NCBI GenBank assembly: GCA_903945495.1
Contig: CAJAVU010000096.1
Span: forward strand, 1 to 56,952
Direction of reading: 5' to 3'
Length of the DNA: 56,952 nucleotides
Source: an uncultured Flavobacteriales bacterium
Lineage (GTDB): Bacteria > Bacteroidota > Bacteroidia > Flavobacteriales_D > Crocinitomicaceae
The translations under genes and the position numbers were made by a program. Shown piece after piece: positions 26,248 through 34,793 of this stretch (positions are counted from its first letter, which is position 1; the number at the start of each line of letters is the position of its first letter). Below the pieces are notes generated by a model. That model was given only the letters and a program-made list of their open reading frames with translations, made no database searches and was not told the origin of the DNA.

Positions 26248-27696
26248 ATGATAAACCAACAGATACAGAATTATAAAATAATTTCACTAATCGGTGAAGG
26301 TGGAATGGGTGACGTTTACCTGGCGGAACATGTTTCGATTAAACGAAAAGTGGCAATAAAGGTATTGAAGCCTGAATTAGTAAAAAATGAAGAAATTCGT
26401 TTGCGCTTCAAAAATGAAGCCTCCATGTTGGCGCATTTGCAGCATCCAAACATTGTTGGCTTAATCGATTACGTGGAACAGGATGGAGGATTATTTCTCA
26501 TCATGGAATATGTTGAAGGACAAGGATTGGATGAGTTTATTAAAGCGCAACAAGCACCCATCTCTATTGCACGAGCGAAGAAGTTGATGACACAAATTGT
26601 TGAAGCATTTGTTTATGCGCACAAAAACGGCATTATTCACCGGGATGTGAAGCCATCAAATTTTATCATTACTTCGGCTGACGAGATAAAAGTATTGGAT
26701 TTCGGCATTGCTAAATTGGTTGGAGAGGGAAATCATAATCTTACAAAAACGGGAACTCAGATTGGAACCGTTTACTACATGTCACCCGAACAAGTGCGCG
26801 GTCAAGTACTCGATCATCGCAGTGATATTTACTCTTTAGGGGTAACATTTTATGAGCTATTGACGGGTGTTTGTCCTTATAAAACGATGACTGCTGAGTA
26901 TGAGATATTTGATCATATTGTGAATTATCCCTTGATGGATTTATCACAGACCATGGGAATGGCCTATAAACCTATTTGGAAAGTCATCGAAAAAGGAACA
27001 GCAAAAGATGTTAATCTTCGATTTGAAAACGCGACTCAACTGATGGAAGCATTAAACGGTGATGTTTCACATGTGGATATTCCATTTAATCATGTGCAGT
27101 CTTCTCATACTGCGTCAAACCACACTGTGACCCAGCAAAAATCAAATGTGTTCAAAATCATTGCACTAAGTTTGATTGGTGTTGCAATTATTGGAGGAAT
27201 GGCAATTTATTTTGTTGTTTCAGCACAGAAGAATGTTGAATCGTCCAACCCAGAGCAACAGCCAGTTGAAAATCAAGTCAATGGTGGGCAAAACCAAGGT
27301 CAGGAACAGGCTGATAATCAAGCTAATTTAGATGATGCCCAACAAGAATTTGGGATAGATTATGAAAATCAAATCAGAGGGTTTTTGCAAGCTGAAGATA
27401 ATAGGGATTTTGATGCAATTTATTCCTATTTCGCACCAGAAATTATACGCTACTGGACGTTTAACAACCCATCTTATGACAAGTTGAAACGTGAATACAC
27501 CAGTTCATGGAATCGTTCTGAATATTCACAAAATCATATTGAGCAAATTGAAAAAGTGACAGATAACTCATATATTGTGTTTATTGATTTTGAGTTCAAA
27601 CAATACTCAAAAGAAAATCCCTCACATGTGGCAAGCGAATTAAAATTTGTTTTTACAGATGATGGCAAAATATCCGAATTATATAGCATTAAATAA
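26248..27696 (+). CDS. Ser/Thr kinase, second tandem copy, NTF2-like ectodomain
   Basis: This is a 482-residue protein from the ATG at 26248; a TTG at 26239 is in frame, but the ATG aligns with both paralogues. The kinase domain (GEGGMGDVY, K38, HRDVKPSN, DFG, SPEQ) differs from the previous gene at only a few residues up to about 210 and then diverges. A membrane helix lies at about 301-322, followed by a Gln/Asn-rich stalk. The ectodomain (about 360-482) reads like an NTF2/SnoaL-type fold, with IRGFLQAEDNRDFDAIYSYF at its start. The sharp change from near-identity to divergence suggests that the kinase parts are being copied or homogenised while the sensors vary. Confidence 0.92.
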   Translation: MINQQIQNYKIISLIGEGGMGDVYLAEHVSIKRKVAIKVLKPELVKNEEIRLRFKNEASMLAHLQHPNIVGLIDYVEQDGGLFLIMEYVEGQGLDEFIKAQQAPISIARAKKLMTQIVEAFVYAHKNGIIHRDVKPSNFIITSADEIKVLDFGIAKLVGEGNHNLTKTGTQIGTVYYMSPEQVRGQVLDHRSDIYSLGVTFYELLTGVCPYKTMTAEYEIFDHIVNYPLMDLSQTMGMAYKPIWKVIEKGTAKDVNLRFENATQLMEALNGDVSHVDIPFNHVQSSHTASNHTVTQQKSNVFKIIALSLIGVAIIGGMAIYFVVSAQKNVESSNPEQQPVENQVNGGQNQGQEQADNQANLDDAQQEFGIDYENQIRGFLQAEDNRDFDAIYSYFAPEIIRYWTFNNPSYDKLKREYTSSWNRSEYSQNHIEQIEKVTDNSYIVFIDFEFKQYSKENPSHVASELKFVFTDDGKISELYSIK

Positions 27697-27702
27697 GTAA
27701 GT

Positions 27703-29808
27703 ATGATCAACCAACAAATACAGAATTATAAAATTATTTCACTGATCGGTGAAGGAGGAATGGGTGATGTTTATTTGGCAGAACATGTCTCAATTAAACG
27801 AAAAGTGGCCATTAAAGTATTAAAACCTGAACTGGTTAAAAACGAGGAAATTCGTTTGCGTTTCAAGAATGAAGCTGCGATGTTGGCTCATTTACAGCAT
27901 CCAAACATTGTTGGTTTAATTGATTACGTTGAGCAGGATGGAGGATTATTCTTGATCATGGAATATGTGGAGGGTCAAGGATTGGATGAACTGATCAAAG
28001 CGCAACAAACTCCTCTTTCAATTGAACGAGCGAAAAACTTAATGATTCAAATTGTTGAGGCTTTCGTTTATGCGCATAAAAGTGGTATCATTCACCGTGA
28101 TGTAAAACCTTCAAACATCTTAGTAACTGCTGACGATCAAATAAAGGTATTGGATTTCGGAATTGCCAAATTGGTTGGTGAAGGCAATCATCAATTGACA
28201 AAAACAGGTACACAAATCGGAACGGTGTATTATATGTCGCCGGAACAAGTGCGCGGACAAGTGCTTGATCACCGAAGTGATATTTATTCTTTGGGCGTAA
28301 CGTTCTATGAACTTTTGACAGGCGTTTGTCCGTATAAATCATTGACTACGGAATACGAAATCTATGATCGAATTGTGAAAGAACCATTGTTGGATTTAAC
28401 ACAAACAATGGGGGCTGCTTATCGTTCGATGTGGATCATTATTTCAAAAGCTACAGCTAAAGATGTTTCAGATCGCTATCAATCGTGTGAGGAGTTAGCT
28501 GCTGATTTGAAAAAAGGTATTGTCTTAACGCCAAAAGCAACTCCAGTTAAGCAAGCTGAAAGTTCAGTAAATTCTAAACAAACGATTACAGAAGCAAAAC
28601 CAAAAAGTAAAACGTGGCTTTGGATCACATTAGGCGCCTTGGCAGCAGGATTGGGAATCTTTTTAGCTGTTTGGTTTTTCAAGGTGGAACCAGAAAACAA
28701 ATGGCACATTGAACAGGGGTATCTTTCCGAAGGAAAAGAATACAGTGTGAACTATGCTTTTTATAAAGTGGATGAAGGAGAATTACTTCCATATCAGCGT
28801 AAAGTAAATGATTTGGTCGAAGAGTTTGTGATTAAGAATTCATTTGTAAAAGATACACTTAGCTTTCAGAAAGATAGCATAAGTGTAGAATTCTTACAGA
28901 GGCTTTTATCGGTTTCTAAAAGGGATGCTGAAATTGAATGCCAAGACATTGAATATGGATCAGAACTTCATGATTCTATTTCGATTGATACCAATTTCGT
29001 GAAATTTGACCAAGTCAAAATGTATATGTTTGGATACATGTGTGGCGGAACGGGTTGGCAAGCGGCTGAATATAAGTTGGTCGATCGTGAAACAGCAAAA
29101 GTACTTGGTCTTCAAGATATCATTAGTAATATCGAAATTTTCACAGGAATTGCTGAAATACAATTTAGAAAACAATACGGTTTAGGTCCTGTTGGAACCG
29201 ACTTTGGATATGAATTTACATTTGAGAATGGTCAGTTTTATTGCCCGAAAAATTTCTATATCGAAAATGGAAACTTCACTTTTTCCTATGAAAAATATGA
29301 AGTGGCAGCGGGAGCCGCAGGAAATTTAACGTTCAGTGTGCCAATTAGTGATGTAAGTGATTTGTTAAATTATGATATCTCATCCAAATTGAAAAATCAA
29401 CGTGTTGAGGATCCAGAAATTAAAGTTGAAAAAGGGGATATTGACCTAATTCAATTAATCGATGGTGAATGTTCAGATTATGATGAAGAAACGGGTGGGT
29501 ATACTGAAGTATACACGTGTAATGGTCCAGTTTGCGAGAATTCAAGTTCAACTGTTAGCGCTGAATATACAGGAACGAACTATAAAAAAATGCGCATTAA
29601 AGGTTCGGGTAGTAATTTAACTGTTCAAATTGTAAATATCGATACAGATGAAACAATCCAGCTTGACGAGGATGTTTTTATTGACAATGAACTGATTTTG
29701 GATTTGAATAATTATTTATCCGTAGGGAGCAGCAATTGGATAATAAAAATTTATCAAGGGGAGCAACTATTATTTGAACATGAAATAACAACAGCATTAG
29801 GCTGTTAA
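27703..29808 (+). CDS. Ser/Thr kinase, third tandem copy, RsiV-like DUF3298 ectodomain
   Basis: This 701-residue protein has a kinase domain (1-270) nearly identical in its first 210 residues to the two genes before it, then a membrane helix (about 304-326). The ectodomain (about 345-565) has the pattern of DUF4163-DUF3298 proteins. Near the end FYCPKNFYIENGNFTFSYEK is followed by YEVAAGAAGNLTFSVPISD, which matches the closing part of DUF3298. This module is known in RsiV of Bacillus, where it binds lysozyme, so a cell-wall-attack sensor is conceivable here. Residues about 590-701 form an extra beta-rich domain with several Cys. The domain call is from memory of the motif, not a search. Confidence 0.9.
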   Translation: MINQQIQNYKIISLIGEGGMGDVYLAEHVSIKRKVAIKVLKPELVKNEEIRLRFKNEAAMLAHLQHPNIVGLIDYVEQDGGLFLIMEYVEGQGLDELIKAQQTPLSIERAKNLMIQIVEAFVYAHKSGIIHRDVKPSNILVTADDQIKVLDFGIAKLVGEGNHQLTKTGTQIGTVYYMSPEQVRGQVLDHRSDIYSLGVTFYELLTGVCPYKSLTTEYEIYDRIVKEPLLDLTQTMGAAYRSMWIIISKATAKDVSDRYQSCEELAADLKKGIVLTPKATPVKQAESSVNSKQTITEAKPKSKTWLWITLGALAAGLGIFLAVWFFKVEPENKWHIEQGYLSEGKEYSVNYAFYKVDEGELLPYQRKVNDLVEEFVIKNSFVKDTLSFQKDSISVEFLQRLLSVSKRDAEIECQDIEYGSELHDSISIDTNFVKFDQVKMYMFGYMCGGTGWQAAEYKLVDRETAKVLGLQDIISNIEIFTGIAEIQFRKQYGLGPVGTDFGYEFTFENGQFYCPKNFYIENGNFTFSYEKYEVAAGAAGNLTFSVPISDVSDLLNYDISSKLKNQRVEDPEIKVEKGDIDLIQLIDGECSDYDEETGGYTEVYTCNGPVCENSSSTVSAEYTGTNYKKMRIKGSGSNLTVQIVNIDTDETIQLDEDVFIDNELILDLNNYLSVGSSNWIIKIYQGEQLLFEHEITTALGC

Positions 29809-29828
29809 ATACTTTTAAAACAGAAATC

Positions 29829-30812
29829 ATGAAAAAATTACTTCTTTCATTTTCCATTGGATTCAGTCTTTGTGCGGCAGCTCAAGATTATGAATTACCT
29901 GCGAACTTTAGGCAGTATTTTGATTATGATAAGAATCCACAAGTTCTATCCACTGATTTTGATGGAGATGCAATAAAGGATTTAATTGTTACTTGTGAAA
30001 GTGAAGATTATGGTTATTGTTTGCTCGTATTTCTAAGTTCAAGTTATAAGATTGCAGGCAATTATTTTTGGTTTCCGTGGGAAAGTGATATGAATTATTT
30101 TTCTTTTGAAAATGGTGAATTGACTATTTCATCTTCTTTTGGTGTTGGTCGATTTGGTAAAACGCTAAAATTAAAATATGATAGAATCATAAAGAACATG
30201 CGGTTAATTGAATACGGTGAATCATATTTAGGGAATTACGAACAAAGCGGCGCTTATGAAAAAACAATTGATCTTGTCGCAAATACCTTTACTGTTAATG
30301 ATCAGGCCGGGCAATTGAGTTTAGAAACAGTCACGCTCTCGAATATTGAACAATATTTTGATTATTTTCTCGAAGTGGGGACAGAATTTATGCCAGATGA
30401 AGAGTCTGAGATGATTGTTTATGAAACAGATGGTGAAACGATTGATGATGAGGAACAATTAGACATTGAATATTTTGAAGACGAAGTTGATGTGCGCGAT
30501 AATCCAGTTTGGTTAGTAGAAAAGATTTTTGAAGTGGCAAATACAGCTGCATACTATGAATTGTACAGTCTGTGTGATCCTCTTGAAGAAAATGATGGAG
30601 ATACAAGAAGTATTTGTCAAATAGCTGATGCAACAGAGGAGGAGCAAAGCGCATTTAGCGGTATTTTTGGACCTGGCACCGTAACTGGTGATGTTATATA
30701 TACCTCAAAAACAACTGCAAAAGTTCCAATAACATTTGGGTATGATAGTGAAGTAAACGAAGAAATGAATGTCGTATTACGTGATGGGAAATGGTATTTA
30801 TATAGTTTTTAA
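29829..30812 (+). CDS. Exported acidic protein with FG-GAP-like motif, last gene of the operon
   Basis: This 327-residue protein has a clear signal peptide ending near CAAAQ. One FG-GAP/VCBS-like calcium motif (STDFDGDAIKDLIV, about residues 41-54) lies in the N-terminal half. The middle is very acidic (about 190-225), and the C-terminal part (about 228-327) looks like a small NTF2/DUF4878-type domain ending in VVLRDGKWYLYSF. The gene follows the last kinase by 20 bp. No hairpin terminator follows its stop, and the FHA-SHOCT gene ends 8 bp away on the other strand, so the two transcripts may overlap. The function is unknown; its location suggests a periplasmic partner of the kinases. Confidence 0.75.
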   Translation: MKKLLLSFSIGFSLCAAAQDYELPANFRQYFDYDKNPQVLSTDFDGDAIKDLIVTCESEDYGYCLLVFLSSSYKIAGNYFWFPWESDMNYFSFENGELTISSSFGVGRFGKTLKLKYDRIIKNMRLIEYGESYLGNYEQSGAYEKTIDLVANTFTVNDQAGQLSLETVTLSNIEQYFDYFLEVGTEFMPDEESEMIVYETDGETIDDEEQLDIEYFEDEVDVRDNPVWLVEKIFEVANTAAYYELYSLCDPLEENDGDTRSICQIADATEEEQSAFSGIFGPGTVTGDVIYTSKTTAKVPITFGYDSEVNEEMNVVLRDGKWYLYSF

Positions 30813-30820
30813 ATTGTTCA

Positions 30821-31591
30821 TTACCCTATAATTTTCTTTTTTTCCCGCTCGAATTCTTGTTTCGAAAGTATTCCTTGTTTTTTTAAAAGGCTTAGTTTTT
30901 CCAAGTTTTCAATAATTTCGTCGGAAGTTGGACTTTCACCATTTTGAGCGGAAATAATGGCTGCTTGGTACTTGCTGTGTGCAAGTAATTCTGCTTCTTT
31001 TCGAACTTGAGATTTGGATTTTGTCGAAACGCGAACTATTCCAACAATTAATAAAATAAGTCCGATAATTAACGCTGCTAAACCAACGATGGCTATATCA
31101 CCAGTGCCGCTCACTGATGTAAAGATAACCGCTCCAATGAGTATAATTCCTAATCCTAACAACAATACAACGGTTCCAACTATCTTTTTTAAAACCGAAT
31201 TCCCTAAAGATTTTGGTGCTTCTGGTAGAACTATTTTGGGATCAACCGATTTTTTGACTGCTTCTTTTTCAGCTATTGGTTTAGGTTCTACTGATATAAC
31301 AGGTTCAATCGGAAGCCCAGAGATTATTGTTTTGGGCTTTTGATCATCTTTCAAACCAACATGTTTCATCCAAGGAAACAGAACATTTCCTAATTTAACT
31401 ATGTCATTTTCTTTAAGTTCTATTTCATCCGCTAATCTTGAACCATTTACAAATGAGCCATTACTTGAATTGTTATCGGATAAAAGATATACACCATTGT
31501 TTTCAATTAATGTTGCATGATAGCGAGAAACTGAATTATCATCTATTACTACATCGTTATCATTGTTTCTCCCAATTCTAATTTGTTTCAT
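30821..31591 (-). CDS. FHA protein with two membrane helices and a SHOCT tail
   Basis: This 256-residue protein has an N-terminal FHA domain (about 2-75) with RIGRNNDND, VSRYH and NSSNGSFVNGS. A Pro/Lys linker leads to two hydrophobic segments (about 133-185), then a charged helix and a C-terminal SHOCT motif (about 224-256; KLSLLKKQGILSKQEFEREK). SHOCT motifs are short helical oligomerisation or localisation elements. The gene is convergent with the 19-gene kinase operon and has its own promoter region. It may be a separately controlled reader of the same phosphothreonine signal. Confidence 0.88.
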   Translation of the reverse strand: MKQIRIGRNNDNDVVIDDNSVSRYHATLIENNGVYLLSDNNSSNGSFVNGSRLADEIELKENDIVKLGNVLFPWMKHVGLKDDQKPKTIISGLPIEPVISVEPKPIAEKEAVKKSVDPKIVLPEAPKSLGNSVLKKIVGTVVLLLGLGIILIGAVIFTSVSGTGDIAIVGLAALIIGLILLIVGIVRVSTKSKSQVRKEAELLAHSKYQAAIISAQNGESPTSDEIIENLEKLSLLKKQGILSKQEFEREKKKIIG

Positions 31592-31693
31592 GTTGATTAT
31601 TAAATATGTTGGAAAGCTAAGGTAATAAAATATAGGTATTTATTTTATTATCAGGGAAATGAATCTGATTTTATGCGTTCGCGTTTTTTTCTG

Positions 31694-31737
31694 TGTTATA
31701 TTTTATCATTTCCCACGTACTATTAAAAACAAACAAG
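31694..31737 (+). promoter_or_regulatory. Copy 1 of a shared promoter-like element
   Basis: This stretch has TGTTATAT, 14 bases, then CCACGTA-type sequence (CGTA at 31716-31719) and an A-rich tail with AAACAA. It aligns without gaps to 34692-34735 at roughly 30 of 44 positions. Both copies are upstream of genes for exported proteins on the plus strand (31856 and 34794). The spacing resembles the two-part promoters read by ECF sigma factors. Confidence 0.4.
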
Positions 31738-31855
31738 GCGTATGGTTTAAAATTACTCGTGAGTGAATGCTTTTCTGGTTGCGTGTTACATTTTTAATGT
31801 TTCCGTTATAGTCTGGTTCAATCGCTCCATGAACGTTTAATTTAAATCATAAAGT

Positions 31856-33202
31856 ATGAAAAAACTCCTTCTATTTCTGCTGGTGATTGGAATCATCAGC
31901 GCTGCTTTACCCGGTAAACGCGGCACTTTCAAAACTGAACTTAGTTACCATTGGAAAACTAAAATCGGAAACACCAGCTATCGAACAATTCCTGTTATCT
32001 CCAACGGGAACATTTACATCGGTTCAAATGGCAGTCATTTTCGCGATTATGCAATCGATGAAGGGAATGGTGTTTTTGCCCTTAATGCAGCCAATGGCAA
32101 TCAAAAAATACATTTCGCCAATGATCAATTTGGTGATATGGATGTCAATGGAATTCTAAACGACGATGGTAAATTCTATTTCGGAAATGACAATGAAGAG
32201 TTTCTGTGCGTGGATGCTTTAGGCGCTGTTCAATGGCGAATCCCTGCTTCAGGTGATATTGAGCATAGACCCGTTTTGTTTGATGTCGATGGACAAAAAA
32301 CTGTCGCTTTTGCGACGGAAACTGGACAAATTGTAGCTCTTGATGCTGCGACAGGCAAAGAGCGTTGGTCGTATTATCACAAAAACTTTGAAGGATGGAA
32401 ACCGGGTGACAATCGTACGGTGTTCAAAGTGAAAATGCACTTTACTGAAGCGAACATCTTTTTCAATGAACCAAGTTTGGTTGATCTAAACGGCGATGCT
32501 GTGAAAGACTTAGTCTATAATACCAATTGGGGCGATTTTATGGCGATTTCAGGAAACACAGGGAAAGTACTTTGGTCAATCGATCGTGAAGATGAACCTG
32601 GTTTTGTTGCCAACATGGGAAGAGAAAAACCTTTAATCATTGGGGAAGGAACCAAAGCGCAAATGATGATCATGCAATGGAATCAACACGACGGAAACAA
32701 AGACTGCGTGGCGTTTTACAATGCGAAAGGCAAATTGATTAAACGCATTGATGCGAAGCGTGATTTAGGAAATAGCTTGATTAGTCAAACCGAAGGTGTT
32801 TTTTTTACGACAACATCCATTTTGATTCCAGGGAAATCGCCAGATGATTTGAAAATAATTGCCATCGATAGCGCTTTCAGAACCTTGGAAGGCGGAGAAA
32901 TATATCCGCGTTTTGGAGACGGGCAAGTGAGTACGACGAAAATTCATTATAACAATGAAGATTGCGCGGTGGTGCTATTTCAATACGATTTTTTGATGAA
33001 CCGAGGACAATCGCCTTTGATGTTAATCGGATTGAAAACAGGGAAAGTACACATCAAAGCGTATTTACCGGCTAATTCTGAATTCACGCCTGTATTGAAC
33101 GATTTCAATAAAGATGGAAAAATTGATGTTTTGGTCGGATGCTATGATGGTTTCTTGTATTGCTTCAATTTTGGAATTACAACAGATCACTTCATTTACT
33201 AA
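31856..33202 (+). CDS. Exported PQQ-like beta-propeller protein
   Basis: This 448-residue protein has an N-terminal signal or anchor (about 1-17). The rest is a repeat protein with PQQ-like propeller blades (IYIGSNGSH, VFALNAANGNQKIHF, IVALDAATGKERWSYYH, FMAISGNTGKVLWSI). An FG-GAP-like calcium motif occurs in the middle (VDLNGDAVKDLVYN), and a second is close to the end (DFNKDGKIDVLVG). PQQ-like propellers without enzyme residues are often scaffold proteins, as in BamB. It starts a two-gene unit with the next gene 12 bp downstream, ending in a strong terminator. The ligand and partner are unknown. Confidence 0.82.
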   Translation: MKKLLLFLLVIGIISAALPGKRGTFKTELSYHWKTKIGNTSYRTIPVISNGNIYIGSNGSHFRDYAIDEGNGVFALNAANGNQKIHFANDQFGDMDVNGILNDDGKFYFGNDNEEFLCVDALGAVQWRIPASGDIEHRPVLFDVDGQKTVAFATETGQIVALDAATGKERWSYYHKNFEGWKPGDNRTVFKVKMHFTEANIFFNEPSLVDLNGDAVKDLVYNTNWGDFMAISGNTGKVLWSIDREDEPGFVANMGREKPLIIGEGTKAQMMIMQWNQHDGNKDCVAFYNAKGKLIKRIDAKRDLGNSLISQTEGVFFTTTSILIPGKSPDDLKIIAIDSAFRTLEGGEIYPRFGDGQVSTTKIHYNNEDCAVVLFQYDFLMNRGQSPLMLIGLKTGKVHIKAYLPANSEFTPVLNDFNKDGKIDVLVGCYDGFLYCFNFGITTDHFIY

Positions 33203-33214
33203 TTATTAAAACGA

Positions 33215-34624
33215 ATGATTATGACTAGTTCAGCAAAAAATAAAACGAAAAAGGCGCTCAGAAACACCTTCATTATTTCAAGTGCTTTAGCGACATTGGC
33301 TTATTTGATTTATCTTAAATTATCGCATTACGATGAAGGAGTAATTCCACCATTAGGGAAAAGTTTGCCCTTTGAAAAGCAGAAGTTTGACGCAGCGAAA
33401 GGAACCGTTTTTCATCAATCAACAGGAACGCATATTGTCATCCCAGCAAACGCTTTACTTGATAAAGATGGCAATCCGGTTAGGGGAGAAGTGGAATTGA
33501 ACTTTCGAGAATTTCAGAATGCACGTGAAATATTTCAATCGGGAATCCCAATGCAAATGGGTGATGATCGCGAAAAGTACTTCGCTTCGGCTGGGATGAT
33601 GGAATTAACAGTAAAGCAAAACGGTGAAGAACTCCAATTGAAAAAGGACGCTGCAATTGATGTGGAACTTGCTTCAGCGATTCAACCCGATGCAGATTTC
33701 AAATTATACTTTTTAACAGATGATTTAAATTGGGACAAAGGAAAAGGTTTTGAGACCGTTCCAAATAGTCGCCGCGATAGTGCATTGGCAAATTTGCCTG
33801 AACGTCCGGATAAGCCAATAAATCCACTTGCAGACTCAACTGATTTTGTTTTTGAATTGGTTTCAGATTATAAACGAATGCCGCATTTAAAAACGTGGAA
33901 AGATGTAAAATGGAGACTAATTTCTTCGGAAAAAGGTTTGTTACCCGAAGATGCATTGCGCATTAATTGGGATAAGATTTCAATCAAACAAGTCGATGGA
34001 AGTGAAAATGTTTATGCGATGGATTTTAAATTCTTTCAAACGGATTATGAAGGAAAAGTGATTGAAAAATCCTTCTCAATGAAAGCAACACCAGAATTGA
34101 CAGCGAGTGAATTGGCGGATGCAGTATTGGCGTATAACACGGATTTGGTTAATTATGAACTAGAATTTGCGAGCATTGACAAAGAAGAAGATCGATTGCG
34201 TTTGGAAGCTGGTTTACTCAATAAATTCAAAATCAATTCATTTGGAGTCTACAACATTGATAAATTGAAAAATGCAGAAATTCTAGCATCGGTGAATTTA
34301 AGTTTCGATTTTGAGAATGAATTGAATCCAAAAATCAACAGAGTAATGTTGTATGTAATCGACGAAAAAGAACGTACTGTTTTTAAGTTCAATGCCTTCG
34401 ATTGGAATAATATACCGATTACGGAAAACGATTATTCCTTGGTGGCCTTGTTGCCAGATCAAACGGTCGCTTATGTTTCGAAAGAATCATTTAGAGCGGT
34501 AATCAATACATCAACCTTGAGTCCAATCCTGGAGAATAAATTTCATTTCACAACGGAACGCTTTTCATACGATAAGTTCGAAGACTTAATTCAGCCAAAA
34601 GAAAATACACCGCGATTTATTTAG
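33215..34624 (+). CDS. Membrane-anchored beta-sandwich protein of unknown function
   Basis: This 469-residue protein has an N-terminal membrane helix (about 16-33), preceded by basic residues, so it is probably anchored with the bulk in the periplasm. The first extracytoplasmic domain (about 45-150) contains GTVFHQSTGTHIVIPANALL followed by a GEVELNFREF strand. This pattern is often seen at the start of Bacteroidota surface beta domains. The rest (about 200-469) is mostly beta with charged helices and is not recognised. A second ATG (33221) is possible as the start. It is co-transcribed with the PQQ-like gene. Confidence 0.72.
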   Translation: MIMTSSAKNKTKKALRNTFIISSALATLAYLIYLKLSHYDEGVIPPLGKSLPFEKQKFDAAKGTVFHQSTGTHIVIPANALLDKDGNPVRGEVELNFREFQNAREIFQSGIPMQMGDDREKYFASAGMMELTVKQNGEELQLKKDAAIDVELASAIQPDADFKLYFLTDDLNWDKGKGFETVPNSRRDSALANLPERPDKPINPLADSTDFVFELVSDYKRMPHLKTWKDVKWRLISSEKGLLPEDALRINWDKISIKQVDGSENVYAMDFKFFQTDYEGKVIEKSFSMKATPELTASELADAVLAYNTDLVNYELEFASIDKEEDRLRLEAGLLNKFKINSFGVYNIDKLKNAEILASVNLSFDFENELNPKINRVMLYVIDEKERTVFKFNAFDWNNIPITENDYSLVALLPDQTVAYVSKESFRAVINTSTLSPILENKFHFTTERFSYDKFEDLIQPKENTPRFI

Positions 34625-34646
34625 AAACCACCTTTTACAAAAGCTA

Positions 34647-34682
34647 AAACTCGGACTAAGCCAATTAGTTCGAGTTTTTTTT
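34647..34682 (+). terminator. Rho-independent terminator
   Basis: A stem of about 12 bp with one mismatch (AACTCGgACTAA with TTAGTtCGAGTT) closes a 5-base loop and is followed by eight T residues. It ends the two-gene unit 31856-34624. Confidence 0.9.
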
Positions 34683-34691
34683 GCTCCCATT

Positions 34692-34735
34692 TGTTACATA
34701 TCAGTTTTTGCCACGTATTACTAGAAACAAGCTAA
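34692..34735 (+). promoter_or_regulatory. Copy 2 of a shared promoter-like element
   Basis: TGTTACAT is followed after 14 bases by CGTA (34714-34717) within CCACGTATTA, and then by AAACAA. It has the same layout as 31694-31737, and lies about 60 bp before the start codon of the gene at 34794, just after a terminator. It is therefore well placed as a promoter or activator site. Confidence 0.45.
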
Positions 34736-34793
34736 AACAAACGGATGATTAGAACTTTACTTTTTTATACAGGTCGATTAAAAACTACAGATT

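Noticed and set aside
4214-30812. Kinase, FHA and PP2C genes as a type VI secretion threonine-phosphorylation locus (PpkA/PppA/Fha)
   Set aside because: No sheath, Hcp, VgrG, ClpV or membrane-complex genes are present in the operon or around it, and the number and type of envelope sensors do not fit.
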